From: Legionellales bacterium
Lineage (GTDB): Bacteria > Pseudomonadota > Gammaproteobacteria > Berkiellales > Berkiellaceae
Direction: 5' to 3'
NCBI GenBank assembly: GCA_947475765.1
Contig: CANJMM010000010.1
Coordinates: 1 to 54,178, forward strand
Length of the DNA stretch: 54,178 nucleotides
In this document: positions 25,352-34,510 of the stretch, piece after piece
How positions within the stretch are numbered: position 1 is the first letter of the stretch
Layout of the letters: each line of letters opens with the position of its first letter
Made by a program: the position numbers and the translations under genes
Notes under the pieces: model-generated
The model's input: the letters and a program-made list of their open reading frames with translations, nothing else
The model's database searches: none
What the model was told of the DNA's origin: nothing

Positions 25352-26137
25352 ATGACTCGTACAAAAAAAGCCAAACCGGCTGTCAAAAAAGTTGCTAAAG
25401 CCCCTAAAGCCAGCGCCATTAAAGCCCTAAAAAAGCCTGTTAAAGCTGCACCTAAAGCTGCGCCTAAAGTAGCCAAAACCACTAAAGCCCCTAAAAAAGT
25501 TGTTAAAGCTGTAGCCAAAGTAGCCAAAGTAGCCAAAGTAGTTAAAGTCGCTAAAGTAGCTAAAGTAGCTAAAGTAGCTAAAGCAAAAAAACAAGCGCCT
25601 ATTTCTTTTGAAAAACAATTAAAAGAAAGTGCACGTGAAATCAAGGCCTTAGAAAAAACCTTAAATAGCTTGCATACACAAGTAACCAAAGGCTACAAAC
25701 AACAAGCCGCTCTACAAAGCAAGCTTGCTAATACAGAAAATAAAGCAAAAGCCAAAAAGCTACAAGCGGAATTAAGCAAATTAGAAAAAAACTTGTTTAA
25801 ATTAATCAACGCTTTTGAAGACACCAAGACGGATATTATTACCGCTAAATTAGATGCAGAACAAGCCACTGCGCTATTAGCCCATATGGATGCTTTTGAA
25901 GCCACTTGGTCGGAAGAAATTGAGCTGCGTATTGAAACGATTTTGGCCGAACTGATTAACCTACCTGAAGCGCCTGAAGCAGCAAGCAATTCAACTCAAG
26001 CAGAAGAGCACGCTGAAATTGCCTTCGAAGTAGATGCAGACGCAGATGAAGCATCTGAAGAAGCGCTCATGTTAGCTTTTGAACAAGATTACCCTGCCGA
26101 TATTACCTCTGATTTAGAATCAGAAATGGCAGAATAA
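25352..26137 (+). CDS. algP: AlgP-like / histone H1-like DNA-binding protein
   Basis: The 261-residue protein has three parts: a very basic Lys/Ala/Val/Pro region (1-85) like the C-terminal tail of histone H1, a helical coiled-coil middle (about 88-200, with many Lys, Glu and Leu), and an acidic Ala/Glu end. Pseudomonas AlgP has the same kind of Lys-Pro-Ala-Ala repeats, there at the other end of the protein. The basic region includes a Lys-Val-Ala repeat from a 9-bp tandem repeat. It probably coats or organises DNA. GGAG seven bases before the ATG supports the start. Confidence 0.75.
   Translation: MTRTKKAKPAVKKVAKAPKASAIKALKKPVKAAPKAAPKVAKTTKAPKKVVKAVAKVAKVAKVVKVAKVAKVAKVAKAKKQAPISFEKQLKESAREIKALEKTLNSLHTQVTKGYKQQAALQSKLANTENKAKAKKLQAELSKLEKNLFKLINAFEDTKTDIITAKLDAEQATALLAHMDAFEATWSEEIELRIETILAELINLPEAPEAASNSTQAEEHAEIAFEVDADADEASEEALMLAFEQDYPADITSDLESEMAE
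25511..25582. repeat. 9-bp tandem repeat, eight copies, in algP
   Basis: Eight units of GTAGCYAAA (three identical, then two diverged, then three identical) encode Val-Ala/Val-Lys triplets. Copy number changes would lengthen or shorten the DNA-binding tail in frame. Confidence 0.95.
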
Positions 26138-26149
26138 TTTTAAAGGGTT

Positions 26150-26182
26150 TGCGCTGGCAAGATTAACCCCCTAGCCAGCGCA
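26150..26182. terminator. Hairpin between the convergent algP and HAD genes
   Basis: Arms TGCGCTGGC (26150-26158) and GCCAGCGCA (26174-26182) form a perfect 9-bp stem with a 15-base loop. There is no clear T run on either side, and the stem overlaps the end of the HAD gene. Confidence 0.4.
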
Positions 26183-26744
26183 CGGCCACGCGCTCTGTCT
26201 TACGCAGTAAGGCAAAAAAACTTTCGACTCCCCTATTTTTTTTAAAATCTTGATAGGGCTCTGTAATATAAATACCCTGTATCCCCGCTAAACAAACGGC
26301 TAACATGCCCGTTAATAATCTATCGTCTACTAAGACTACTGCCTTTTTTGGGGCTTTAAACGCTGAAAGCAATTGATTTAGGCCGTCTGGATAAGGCTTT
26401 TTGGGCACCCCACTGATAATAGTCATAGTGGGAAAACGCGCCTGAAAATACGCTAATCTTGCTGCAGAAGGTTTATTGGTGAATAAAGCAAACTCTGCTT
26501 CAGGCATGGCCTTTATCAGCTTATCTAACCATCTTTCTACTTTTTTTAAAGGTTGTATGGCCCCATGATTTGCCAAAACCCCATCAAAATCTAAAATAAT
26601 ATAGCTGAGTGCCCGCTGCTTAAAATAAGCAGGGGTTAGCTCTGTAACTTTTGAAGACCTTAAATGACCATCGACTAAATACGCATATAATTTTTTTTTA
26701 TGCTTAAACGCATGATAAATCGTATAAAAAATTCTTTTTATCAT
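26163..26744 (-). CDS. HAD-superfamily phosphatase, YqeG-like (subfamily IIIA)
   Basis: The 193-residue protein has the HAD nucleophile motif ILDFDGVLANHG (Asp52, Asp54), the second motif ALFTNK, a conserved Lys in VPKKPYPDGL, and the acidic motif VVLVDDRLLTG. The arrangement is that of the YqeG-like branch of class III HAD enzymes. The N-terminus is basic and amphipathic and may touch the membrane. The substrate is unknown; a sugar phosphate or phospholipid phosphate is possible. It is divergent from ubiK. Confidence 0.8.
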   Translation of the reverse strand: MIKRIFYTIYHAFKHKKKLYAYLVDGHLRSSKVTELTPAYFKQRALSYIILDFDGVLANHGAIQPLKKVERWLDKLIKAMPEAEFALFTNKPSAARLAYFQARFPTMTIISGVPKKPYPDGLNQLLSAFKAPKKAVVLVDDRLLTGMLAVCLAGIQGIYITEPYQDFKKNRGVESFFALLRKTERVAVRWLGG

Positions 26745-26804
26745 ATAATTCTCTCAGATGCCTATTTAGCTTTATTTTTATTTTTATAAAACCAGGAGAC
26801 TAGC

Positions 26805-26996
26805 ATGTTTGATCCTAAGCACCTACTGCATTCCACACTTGGCGCCATATTACCTGAGACAAATATGATTTCTCGTCAAGAATTTGACGCCCAAAGTGCT
26901 TTACTGGCAAAGACCGAGCATCAGCTTGAAAGCCTTCAAGCAGAACTGAAGGTGCTCTCAAATAAAATCACCCTGCTCGAACAGGCAAAAAAATAA
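26805..26996 (+). CDS. ubiK: Ubiquinone biosynthesis accessory factor
   Basis: The 63-residue protein matches the BMFP/UbiK family: MISRQEFDAQSALLAKTEHQLESL corresponds to the coiled-coil part of E. coli UbiK (YqiC), followed by a leucine-rich coil. UbiK assists the late hydroxylation steps of ubiquinone synthesis with UbiJ. The N-terminal amphipathic part is shorter than in E. coli. CCAGGAG before the ATG supports the start. Confidence 0.88.
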   Translation: MFDPKHLLHSTLGAILPETNMISRQEFDAQSALLAKTEHQLESLQAELKVLSNKITLLEQAKK

Positions 26997-27089
26997 ACAT
27001 CAAAAAAACCTTATCTCTTGTTATAATAGAATAAAGCGGGCCGATGGCAAACACATAGTCACAAGTTAAGTAAATAATATTAGGATGAT

Positions 27090-29069
27090 ATGGGTATATT
27101 TCAAGAATTAGTCATTGTTTTAGGCGTCGCGGTGGTCCTTGTGGGGGTTTTGCGGCGCTTAAACCTCCCCCCTATTTTGGCCTACTTACTGGCTGGTACG
27201 GTTGTAGGTCCTTTTGGCTTAGGTTTATTTAAAAACGTCCAAGATTTAGAGTTTATTGCTGAATTTGGGGTTGTCTTTTTATTGTTTGCCATTGGATTAG
27301 AATTATCTTTTCCCAAACTCATGGCCATGCGCCGATCTTTATTGGGCCTGGGTGGATTACAAGTCTTAATTTGTACCCTATTGGCTACCGCCTTTGCTAA
27401 ATATGCAGGCTTATCTTGGGGCGCGTCTTTAGCCGCTGCTGGCGCCTTAACGCTTTCTTCTACCGCAGTAGTCACCAAATTGCTCATAGAGCAAGATGAA
27501 TTGCATCAAGAACACGGCAAAATGTCTTTAGGGGTGTTATTATTTCAAGATCTGGCTGCCATCCCTTTTCTGATTTTAATTCCAGCTTTAGGCATTGCTG
27601 CTGATCCCTCTGTGTCTATTCAAGCCCAATTAATTAAAACCGTTTTAACTGGCGGTGCTTTATTTATTGTGATGCTAGGATTTGGGCATTGGTTATTGCG
27701 GCCTATTTTACATTTTGTTGCGGCAGCCCGCTCTTCCGAGCTCTTAATGCTCACGGCCTTATTAGTTGTTTTAGGCTCGGCCTTTCTCACCGAACATTTT
27801 CATTTGTCTATGGCCTTAGGGGCCTTTTTAGCCGGGGTGATGATAGCTGAAACCGAGTATGTGCATCAAATTGAATCGGATATTTTGCCTTTTAGAGATG
27901 TTTTATTAGGCTTGTTTTTTATCACCGTGGGCATGTATGTCAATCTCAATACTTTACTCGACGATTTTCGCTGGGTCATGGCCATTACGGGTGGCTTGAT
28001 TTTCGTCAAATTTTTAGTCATTTGGCTGCTGGGCTACTTGGCCAAAGCCAGCCCCATTAGTTCTATTCGAACCGGTTTGGTGTTGGCGCAAGGGGGAGAA
28101 TTTGGTTTTGCTTTACTGTCTCTTGCCCAAACGGGACGGGTCATTGATTCGCACAGCAATCAAATTTTGGTTTCGTCTATTTTTTTGAGCATTGCCATTT
28201 CTCCTTTTTTAATTAAATACAACGCCGTTCTTGCTGCTTGGCTTGGCAAATTATTTAGTCCTAATTCTAGTTTTGAACCGCTTGAAGCCATCGAATCTGA
28301 AAACTTAGACATCAAAGACCATGTGATTATTTGTGGTTATGGCCGTGTGGGCCAAACTTTAGCCCGATTTTTAGAACATGAAGGCATTCCTTTTATTGGC
28401 CTCGATTTAGATCCCATTCGCCTTAAAGAAGCCCGTGCTGCTGGCGAGCCAGTTTATTATGGCGATGCCACCGATTTGTCTGTGTTAGAATCTTGTCATA
28501 TAGAAGCGGCCTGTTTGTTGTTAATTGCCTTTAAAGATCCCCTACGTGCCGAAAAAATCATTCATCGGGCAAAAAGCTTACACCCCACTTTGCCTATTTT
28601 AGTTAGAACAGAAGACGACAAATACTTAGAAAGCTTACAAGCCGCAGGGGCAACCGAAGTGATTCCTGAAAAATTAGAATCGAGCCTCATGCTGGCTTCT
28701 CATATGTTAGTATTATTAGGCATTCCTGCTGCCAAAGTGCAACAACAAATTTTTGAAGTCAAAGCCAGTCGTTACAAAATGCTCCAAAGTTTTTATGTGG
28801 GCACCGAAGAAGTGGAAACCATCGAAGAACAAGCCGATCAATCTCAACTTCATGCCATAGAGCTCACCGAAGGCGCGTACGCTATTGGCAAAACCTTGTC
28901 TGATTTACAACAAGCAACCCCTTGTATTTCTATTAATGCTTTTACCCGGGGCGGTTACAAATGTGAAACCCCTGCAGCCGATACGGTGTTTCAAGCAGGA
29001 GATGTGATAGTCTTGCAAGGCAGCCAAGATAAACTGCATGTTGCCGAAGAAAAATTATTAAGCGGGTAA
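27090..29069 (+). CDS. Kef-type monovalent cation:proton antiporter
   Basis: The 659-residue CPA2 antiporter has an N-terminal membrane domain of about 12 helices (1-385; LAYLLAGTVVGPFGLGL, LGVLLFQDLAAIPFL, LAQGGEFGFALL). This is followed by a RCK/TrkA-N domain with the nucleotide-binding GYGRVG (about 414-419) and DLDPIRLKEARAAG, and a TrkA-C domain at the end. It exchanges potassium or sodium for protons across the inner membrane and is gated by the cytosolic domain. YbaL is the closest-looking E. coli relative, but KefB and KefC are alternatives. Confidence 0.9.
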   Translation: MGIFQELVIVLGVAVVLVGVLRRLNLPPILAYLLAGTVVGPFGLGLFKNVQDLEFIAEFGVVFLLFAIGLELSFPKLMAMRRSLLGLGGLQVLICTLLATAFAKYAGLSWGASLAAAGALTLSSTAVVTKLLIEQDELHQEHGKMSLGVLLFQDLAAIPFLILIPALGIAADPSVSIQAQLIKTVLTGGALFIVMLGFGHWLLRPILHFVAAARSSELLMLTALLVVLGSAFLTEHFHLSMALGAFLAGVMIAETEYVHQIESDILPFRDVLLGLFFITVGMYVNLNTLLDDFRWVMAITGGLIFVKFLVIWLLGYLAKASPISSIRTGLVLAQGGEFGFALLSLAQTGRVIDSHSNQILVSSIFLSIAISPFLIKYNAVLAAWLGKLFSPNSSFEPLEAIESENLDIKDHVIICGYGRVGQTLARFLEHEGIPFIGLDLDPIRLKEARAAGEPVYYGDATDLSVLESCHIEAACLLLIAFKDPLRAEKIIHRAKSLHPTLPILVRTEDDKYLESLQAAGATEVIPEKLESSLMLASHMLVLLGIPAAKVQQQIFEVKASRYKMLQSFYVGTEEVETIEEQADQSQLHAIELTEGAYAIGKTLSDLQQATPCISINAFTRGGYKCETPAADTVFQAGDVIVLQGSQDKLHVAEEKLLSG

Positions 29070-29079
29070 GCACACTCTT

Positions 29080-29823
29080 ATGTCCTCTATGTTACCCTTG
29101 TTAGCGTTATTGCCCTTACCCCTTGAAATAAAATATTCTGCGCGCTCGCGTTCTATACGGCTGAAATTACTCGACCATAAAATCATCGTCAGTGGCCCCC
29201 CTCATGTGTCTGAAGCCAAATTATTTGCTTTTGTAGAAGAAAAAAAAAGTTGGATAAACGCGCATGTCACACAAAAAAAACAACGCGACTTGCATTATCC
29301 TTTGGCCTGGCCCCAAAACCTTGAGCCCCTCGTTTCTTTACCCTTTTTGGGCAAACAGCTTGTCTTTGGCTTTAGCCAAGTTTCTGAAAAACCCCTTTTA
29401 TTTTTTGAAGAAACACAAATTTTATTGACGCATTTTATGCCTTTTAATCCCAAACTGGCTGCAGACGCGCTTATTCAAGGCTATTTGAAACAAGCCACCG
29501 ATTTAGTCAATCAATTTTGTGCACACTATTGCCCTCAAATAGGCCTATGGCCCAGTGGCTTAAAAGTCAAATATCAAAAAAGCTTATATGGCAGCTTGGG
29601 CAGTAATAACACCCTGCACTTAAATTGGCTGTTAATCACCGCCCCGCTCTTTGTTTTTGAATATGTGGTGGTGCATGAATTAAGCCACTTAAAACACCGA
29701 AACCATGGCCCAAGGTTTTGGGCCCAAGTGGCCAAACTCATGCCTAATTATACAGAAGCTGAAAATTGGCTGCGTCAATGGGGGCCTTGCTTTAAGCTCC
29801 CCCCCTTTATGCAGGAAACTTAA
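29080..29823 (+). CDS. YgjP-like zinc metalloprotease (DUF45/M48-type)
   Basis: The 247-residue protein starts with the YgjP beta-strand region (YSARSRSIRLKLLDHKIIVSG) and ends with the SprT-like catalytic helix HELSHLKHRNHGPRFW, a zinc HExxH variant with Leu-Ser in the middle. YgjP family members are cytosolic. It follows the antiporter after 10 bp, likely in one transcript. The last 73 bp are repeated as a fossil near 31.65-31.72 kb, marking the left edge of the segmental duplication. Confidence 0.85.
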   Translation: MSSMLPLLALLPLPLEIKYSARSRSIRLKLLDHKIIVSGPPHVSEAKLFAFVEEKKSWINAHVTQKKQRDLHYPLAWPQNLEPLVSLPFLGKQLVFGFSQVSEKPLLFFEETQILLTHFMPFNPKLAADALIQGYLKQATDLVNQFCAHYCPQIGLWPSGLKVKYQKSLYGSLGSNNTLHLNWLLITAPLFVFEYVVVHELSHLKHRNHGPRFWAQVAKLMPNYTEAENWLRQWGPCFKLPPFMQET

Positions 29824-29842
29824 AAGCAAGGGCTTTATTTTT
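29823..29842 (+). terminator. Short hairpin with T run after the metalloprotease gene
   Basis: AAAGC-AAGG-GCTTT then ATTTTT immediately follows the stop codon. The 5-bp stem is weak. The same sequence recurs after the fossil copy near 31.72 kb. Confidence 0.45.
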
Positions 29843-31409
29843 AGGGTTTGCCGGGCCCTTTTTTTGGGCCTGGTTCTTCTGAGTTGGGTTGCTTTTCTGA
29901 AATTAGAGGGGGTGCATCCTTCATTATTTCTGCTACTGCTTCTGCTCTCTTTTTTGGGCTAGGTGTAGCGGGGGGGCGTGGTACCTTCTTGTTGCTCATG
30001 TTGTTGCTCATGACTAGTAGTGGTGAAGCGGGAGGTAACTTCAGAACTGCTAATGCGTCTTTTCTTTGCTGCGTGCCCACGGCGCCCTCCTGTAGCATTC
30101 CTTCAAGTGCTTGCTGCAAGGGCTCTTCTTTTTTCGCTGGGGATGGAGCTTTCGCCGCCAGACTATCTTTCAACAAGCTCTTTGTCTCTGCTTCTAATAA
30201 CTCATGTAGATTGAAGGCGTCTTTCCCATCCTTTTCTGCCCTTTTATTTAAATAATTTACGGCATCTTTTAAATCTTGAAGCGGAATCTGATGCAAATAC
30301 TTTCCGTCGATTGCTTTTTTTATTTCATTTCTTGCCGTCTTAATACCTTCCTCTTTTGTCTCCTTATTCCCTTTGAGCAAAGTGGAACCGCTGTTTTCTT
30401 TTAAAGCATTTAGACTTTCACAAGTTTTAAATAATTCAGCTGAAATCTGTGGCACTTGTTCCCCTTTTCTCGAATAGCTAATTAACTCCCCGACAGAAAT
30501 AGTTTCCATACCTTCAACAGTTCGCTTTGCAAAAGGTTCTTTTTTTAAAGCTTCCTTATCTTTTTTCCACAAATAAGAAAGCGCATTTTTTAAATCTTGA
30601 TGCGATATCAAATGCACATAATTGCCTTCAATTGCTTTTTTTATTTCCTCCCTTGCTGTTTCAATACCTTTTTTCTTTTTTTCCTTGTTTTCTGCGCCTA
30701 CAGTAAGGCCTTGGTTCTTCATTAAAGCTTTTACAACATTTGGAAGATTTTCCATTGCTTGTTTTTTTTCAAATTCTCTTACATTCTCATTAGCCTTTGT
30801 AGAATACGCAACTCCGAGGTCTTGAAGTTTTGTTGCAAATTTCTCTCCACCATGTTTAATCATCTCTTTCGCTAATAATACAAACCTTGGAGTACGTTGT
30901 ATTGGCTCTATGGCCAATGAAGAAGCCTGCTTTGTTTCAATCTTAGGTTCTTCTGGAGGAATAGCCGGTTTTTCAACCTTAACTGGTAGTTGAGTAAGAC
31001 TCTTTAACTTTCCTATATCCAATTCGGAAAATCGAGCTGAAACATTCGTTAAAAGCTCCATTTCTAATTCTGCAGCATCAAAATATGCAACCTCATTCAA
31101 TCCCTCTCCGTCATTTTCAGGCATTTTTTTCAGTTCAGCTATATGCTTCAATGAAGCATCATTGAGTTTAACCATCAGCTCACAATATTGTAAAAATTTA
31201 TTGTAATCTTCGATTGGTGTAATTGATTTTTTTAATTCTTCCTTTTTCTGGTCAGTTCCAACCAAATCAACTAACGCCTGAATTGATGCTTGAAAGGTTT
31301 CTTCCGTAGTCAACAACTCTTTTTTTAGTAAGTTGAGTGTTTTTTTAGCTTTTTCAACTTTTTCTTGAGCTATTTGCTCTGGTGTTTTTACATTTTGATT
31401 GTCTGACAT
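29841..31409 (-). CDS. Putative effector with a Dbl-homology (RhoGEF) domain
   Basis: The 522-residue protein has no signal peptide. Residues 26-215 fit the eukaryotic DH (RhoGEF) fold. CR1 is ELLTTEETFQASIQALV (31-47, catalytic Glu in TE), CR2 is YCELMVKLNDASLKHIAEL (75-93), and CR3 carries the hallmark PIQRTPRFVLLAKEMIKH (169-186). DH domains activate Rho-family GTPases by nucleotide exchange; bacteria have no Rho, so the target must be in a host. No PH domain is evident. Residues 248-281 and 355-388 are two copies of an unrecognised helical module (EIKKAI-G-Y-H-QDLK-A-YL), and GEQVPQIS lies between them. The C-terminus is Pro/Lys-rich. The 5' leader GAGGTGAGTT is shared with the paralogue. 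Secretion is inferred, not shown. Confidence 0.82.
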   Translation of the reverse strand: MSDNQNVKTPEQIAQEKVEKAKKTLNLLKKELLTTEETFQASIQALVDLVGTDQKKEELKKSITPIEDYNKFLQYCELMVKLNDASLKHIAELKKMPENDGEGLNEVAYFDAAELEMELLTNVSARFSELDIGKLKSLTQLPVKVEKPAIPPEEPKIETKQASSLAIEPIQRTPRFVLLAKEMIKHGGEKFATKLQDLGVAYSTKANENVREFEKKQAMENLPNVVKALMKNQGLTVGAENKEKKKKGIETAREEIKKAIEGNYVHLISHQDLKNALSYLWKKDKEALKKEPFAKRTVEGMETISVGELISYSRKGEQVPQISAELFKTCESLNALKENSGSTLLKGNKETKEEGIKTARNEIKKAIDGKYLHQIPLQDLKDAVNYLNKRAEKDGKDAFNLHELLEAETKSLLKDSLAAKAPSPAKKEEPLQQALEGMLQEGAVGTQQRKDALAVLKLPPASPLLVMSNNMSNKKVPRPPATPSPKKRAEAVAEIMKDAPPLISEKQPNSEEPGPKKGPGKP

Positions 31410-31739
31410 AACTCACCTCTATTTATGTAAATTAAAAATTAACTCACTCTACATAAATAAAGACCAGCAATAGCCCTATAAAGTTCCTAATTTTTTGATT
31501 TTTGACCTACTGCCAAAGCTATTTCAAGGTTTATAACAGAAAGCACTGCCTTGATTTAGCTTAATTTTTAGGCTCAGCTTTATGTTGATAATTCTGTTCA
31601 TTGCCAGAAAAATGTTTTTTGGCCAAGGGGGTATAAGAATAAGAAACTTTACAGAAGCTGAAAATTGGCTGCGTCAATAGGGGCCTTGCTTTAAGCTGCC
31701 CCCCTTTATGCAGGAAAGTTAAAAGCAAGGGCTTTATTT
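31410..31739 (-). pseudogene. Duplication junction: fossil ends of kinase and metalloprotease genes
   Basis: This 330-bp gap holds no intact gene but is not random. Bases 31540-31645 are a decayed copy of the 3' end of the protein kinase gene at 33.09-33.22 kb: on the minus strand it still reads PPLAKKHFSGNEQ and the CFLL-coding end, but it has an earlier stop. Bases 31650-31723 (plus strand) copy the last codons of the metalloprotease (YTEAENWLRQ) with an in-frame TAG. The two fossils meet at about 31645-31650, which is the breakpoint of a tandem duplication (29751-31645 versus 31650-33215). Confidence 0.88.
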
Positions 31740-32969
<1,230 letters not shown>

Positions 32970-33090
32970 AACTCACCTGTATTTATGTAAATTAAAAATT
33001 AATTCGCTCTACACAAATAAAGACCAGCAACAGCCCCTTAAAGTTCCTGATTTTTTGATTTTTGACCTACTGCCAAACCTATTTCAAGGT

Positions 33091-34443
33091 TTATAACAGA
33101 AAGCACTGCCTTGATTTAGCTTGAATTTTAGGCTCAGCTTTATGCTCATCTTTATGCTGATGCTTTTGTTCCTTGCCAGAAACATGTTTTTTGGCCAAGG
33201 GGGTATAAATATAAGAAGGCTTGCTTGCCTCAAGATCCAAAATAATCATATGCTCTTCAGGGCAGCGCGCATTTTTTGTGTTTTCTTGTTTTTGCCTTAT
33301 TTTATTAAAAACCTGGCTAAAAAAACCACTGACTGCAGAACATAATTTAGCGGCTTTTTGCAGAAAATGGCTTAAGCTTTTTAATGGCCCAGAAGGAGTT
33401 AAGCCAGCGGTATTTTTAGAGATATTTTGAGCGTTTTGTTTAAAATGCGCATATTCTTCTAACACTTGAGGCTTTTGTTTCAATCTCGTGTGATGGGCCT
33501 TTAAGGCTTTAGCAACGCTCTCCATTGCTCGCGGCAGCGTGATTCTCTTACGAGGATCAACGTGCATCATGGGGTCACAAATAGGTTTAGGCAAACCCAT
33601 GCCTTGCAGCAGTATCCCCAAAGCATACACATCTGAGGCAAAAGAATACTGCCCAAATTTTAGGCATTCTGGGGCTGTATAAACCGATTCGAAGGCTTTT
33701 CTATAGACAAACTTTTTCCCTAAGGGTAACACCGCAGAATGATCGAAATCGATGGGGCTGATTTTAGTGTCTACCCCCTTCCCGTCTAATACAAAATTTT
33801 CGGCTTTAATATCTCGATGAATAATGCGTTTTTGATGTAAAGCTTCTATGCCCATCATGATTTTTAAGGCATAAATTAAATTGATAGGCGCTCTTAGCAC
33901 AAGATGCTTATTTTTTGATTCAAAACAAGCGGTATATAAATCTCTATCTCCCTTATAAACAAAAGCGGTTAACACTTTTTCCCGAGTATAAATTTCTATG
34001 GCGGCTCGAATACGACCAAAATGGCCCACATTTTTTGTAGCAGATCTTATCTTTCTGTCTAATTTGTAGCCGCCAAGCAAAGCTTCTACCTGATTTAACT
34101 CTGAAGCTTCCACATTATCTTGATAATTTTTTATTTCCCCTTCTATTTTTAAAGCAATACGCTCGCCATCTTGACTCACACCAAATTTTACGCGACCAAA
34201 ACCCCCTACGCCTGCATCTGCCTCACTATTTTTGACATTATATTGATGCTTGGTATTATTTAAAGCATAAATTTTGCCCTGCATTTTAACAAAAGAATGG
34301 GCAGTGGGACTGCCTTGTTTAGGATTGGCCTTTGCTGCTTGTGTATCGGCTTTTCGATACTTAATGGCAAAAGGATCGCTTTGAAAAAAATCAATGGCAT
34401 CTTGCCATTCTTGTTTGGTAATATTTTTAAAAAATCGCACCAT
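33091..34443 (-). CDS. Eukaryotic-like protein kinase with C-terminal CaaX box
   Basis: The 450-residue protein has an N-terminal module (about 10-75: EWQDAIDFF...AIKYRKADTQA...HSFVKMQGKIYALNNTKH) shared with the next gene, then a kinase domain. The Gly-rich loop is GVGGFGRVKFG (78-88), the ATP Lys is 99 in IALKIE, and the catalytic loop HRDIKAEN is at 209-216. The metal motif is DFD (232-234) instead of DFG; APE is at 257-259 and the SDVYALG helix follows. After a helical region, the last 35 residues are strongly basic and end in Cys-Phe-Leu-Leu. CaaX with Leu last is the geranylgeranyltransferase-I type. No membrane helix or signal peptide is seen. Bacteria lack CaaX prenylation, so this points to modification in a host. 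A Dot/Icm-like effector is the best reading. Confidence 0.88.
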   Translation of the reverse strand: MVRFFKNITKQEWQDAIDFFQSDPFAIKYRKADTQAAKANPKQGSPTAHSFVKMQGKIYALNNTKHQYNVKNSEADAGVGGFGRVKFGVSQDGERIALKIEGEIKNYQDNVEASELNQVEALLGGYKLDRKIRSATKNVGHFGRIRAAIEIYTREKVLTAFVYKGDRDLYTACFESKNKHLVLRAPINLIYALKIMMGIEALHQKRIIHRDIKAENFVLDGKGVDTKISPIDFDHSAVLPLGKKFVYRKAFESVYTAPECLKFGQYSFASDVYALGILLQGMGLPKPICDPMMHVDPRKRITLPRAMESVAKALKAHHTRLKQKPQVLEEYAHFKQNAQNISKNTAGLTPSGPLKSLSHFLQKAAKLCSAVSGFFSQVFNKIRQKQENTKNARCPEEHMIILDLEASKPSYIYTPLAKKHVSGKEQKHQHKDEHKAEPKIQAKSRQCFLL

Positions 34444-34510
34444 AAAACGCCTCTCTTATTTTTTTTGAATTTTTCATCTTGTCAGGCTTATACCTAAAAA
34501 TCAAGGGGGC

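Noticed and set aside
25330-25689. A long open frame opposite algP, rich in Ala-Thr-Leu
   Set aside because: It is the antisense reading of the 9-bp Lys-Val-Ala repeat and its flanks; the plus-strand gene has a promoter, a ribosome site and sensible composition.
29848-30255. A 135-codon frame opposite the RhoGEF-like gene
   Set aside because: It is antisense to the low-complexity C-terminus of that gene; its Ser/Phe-rich composition is what antisense Lys/Glu-rich codons give.
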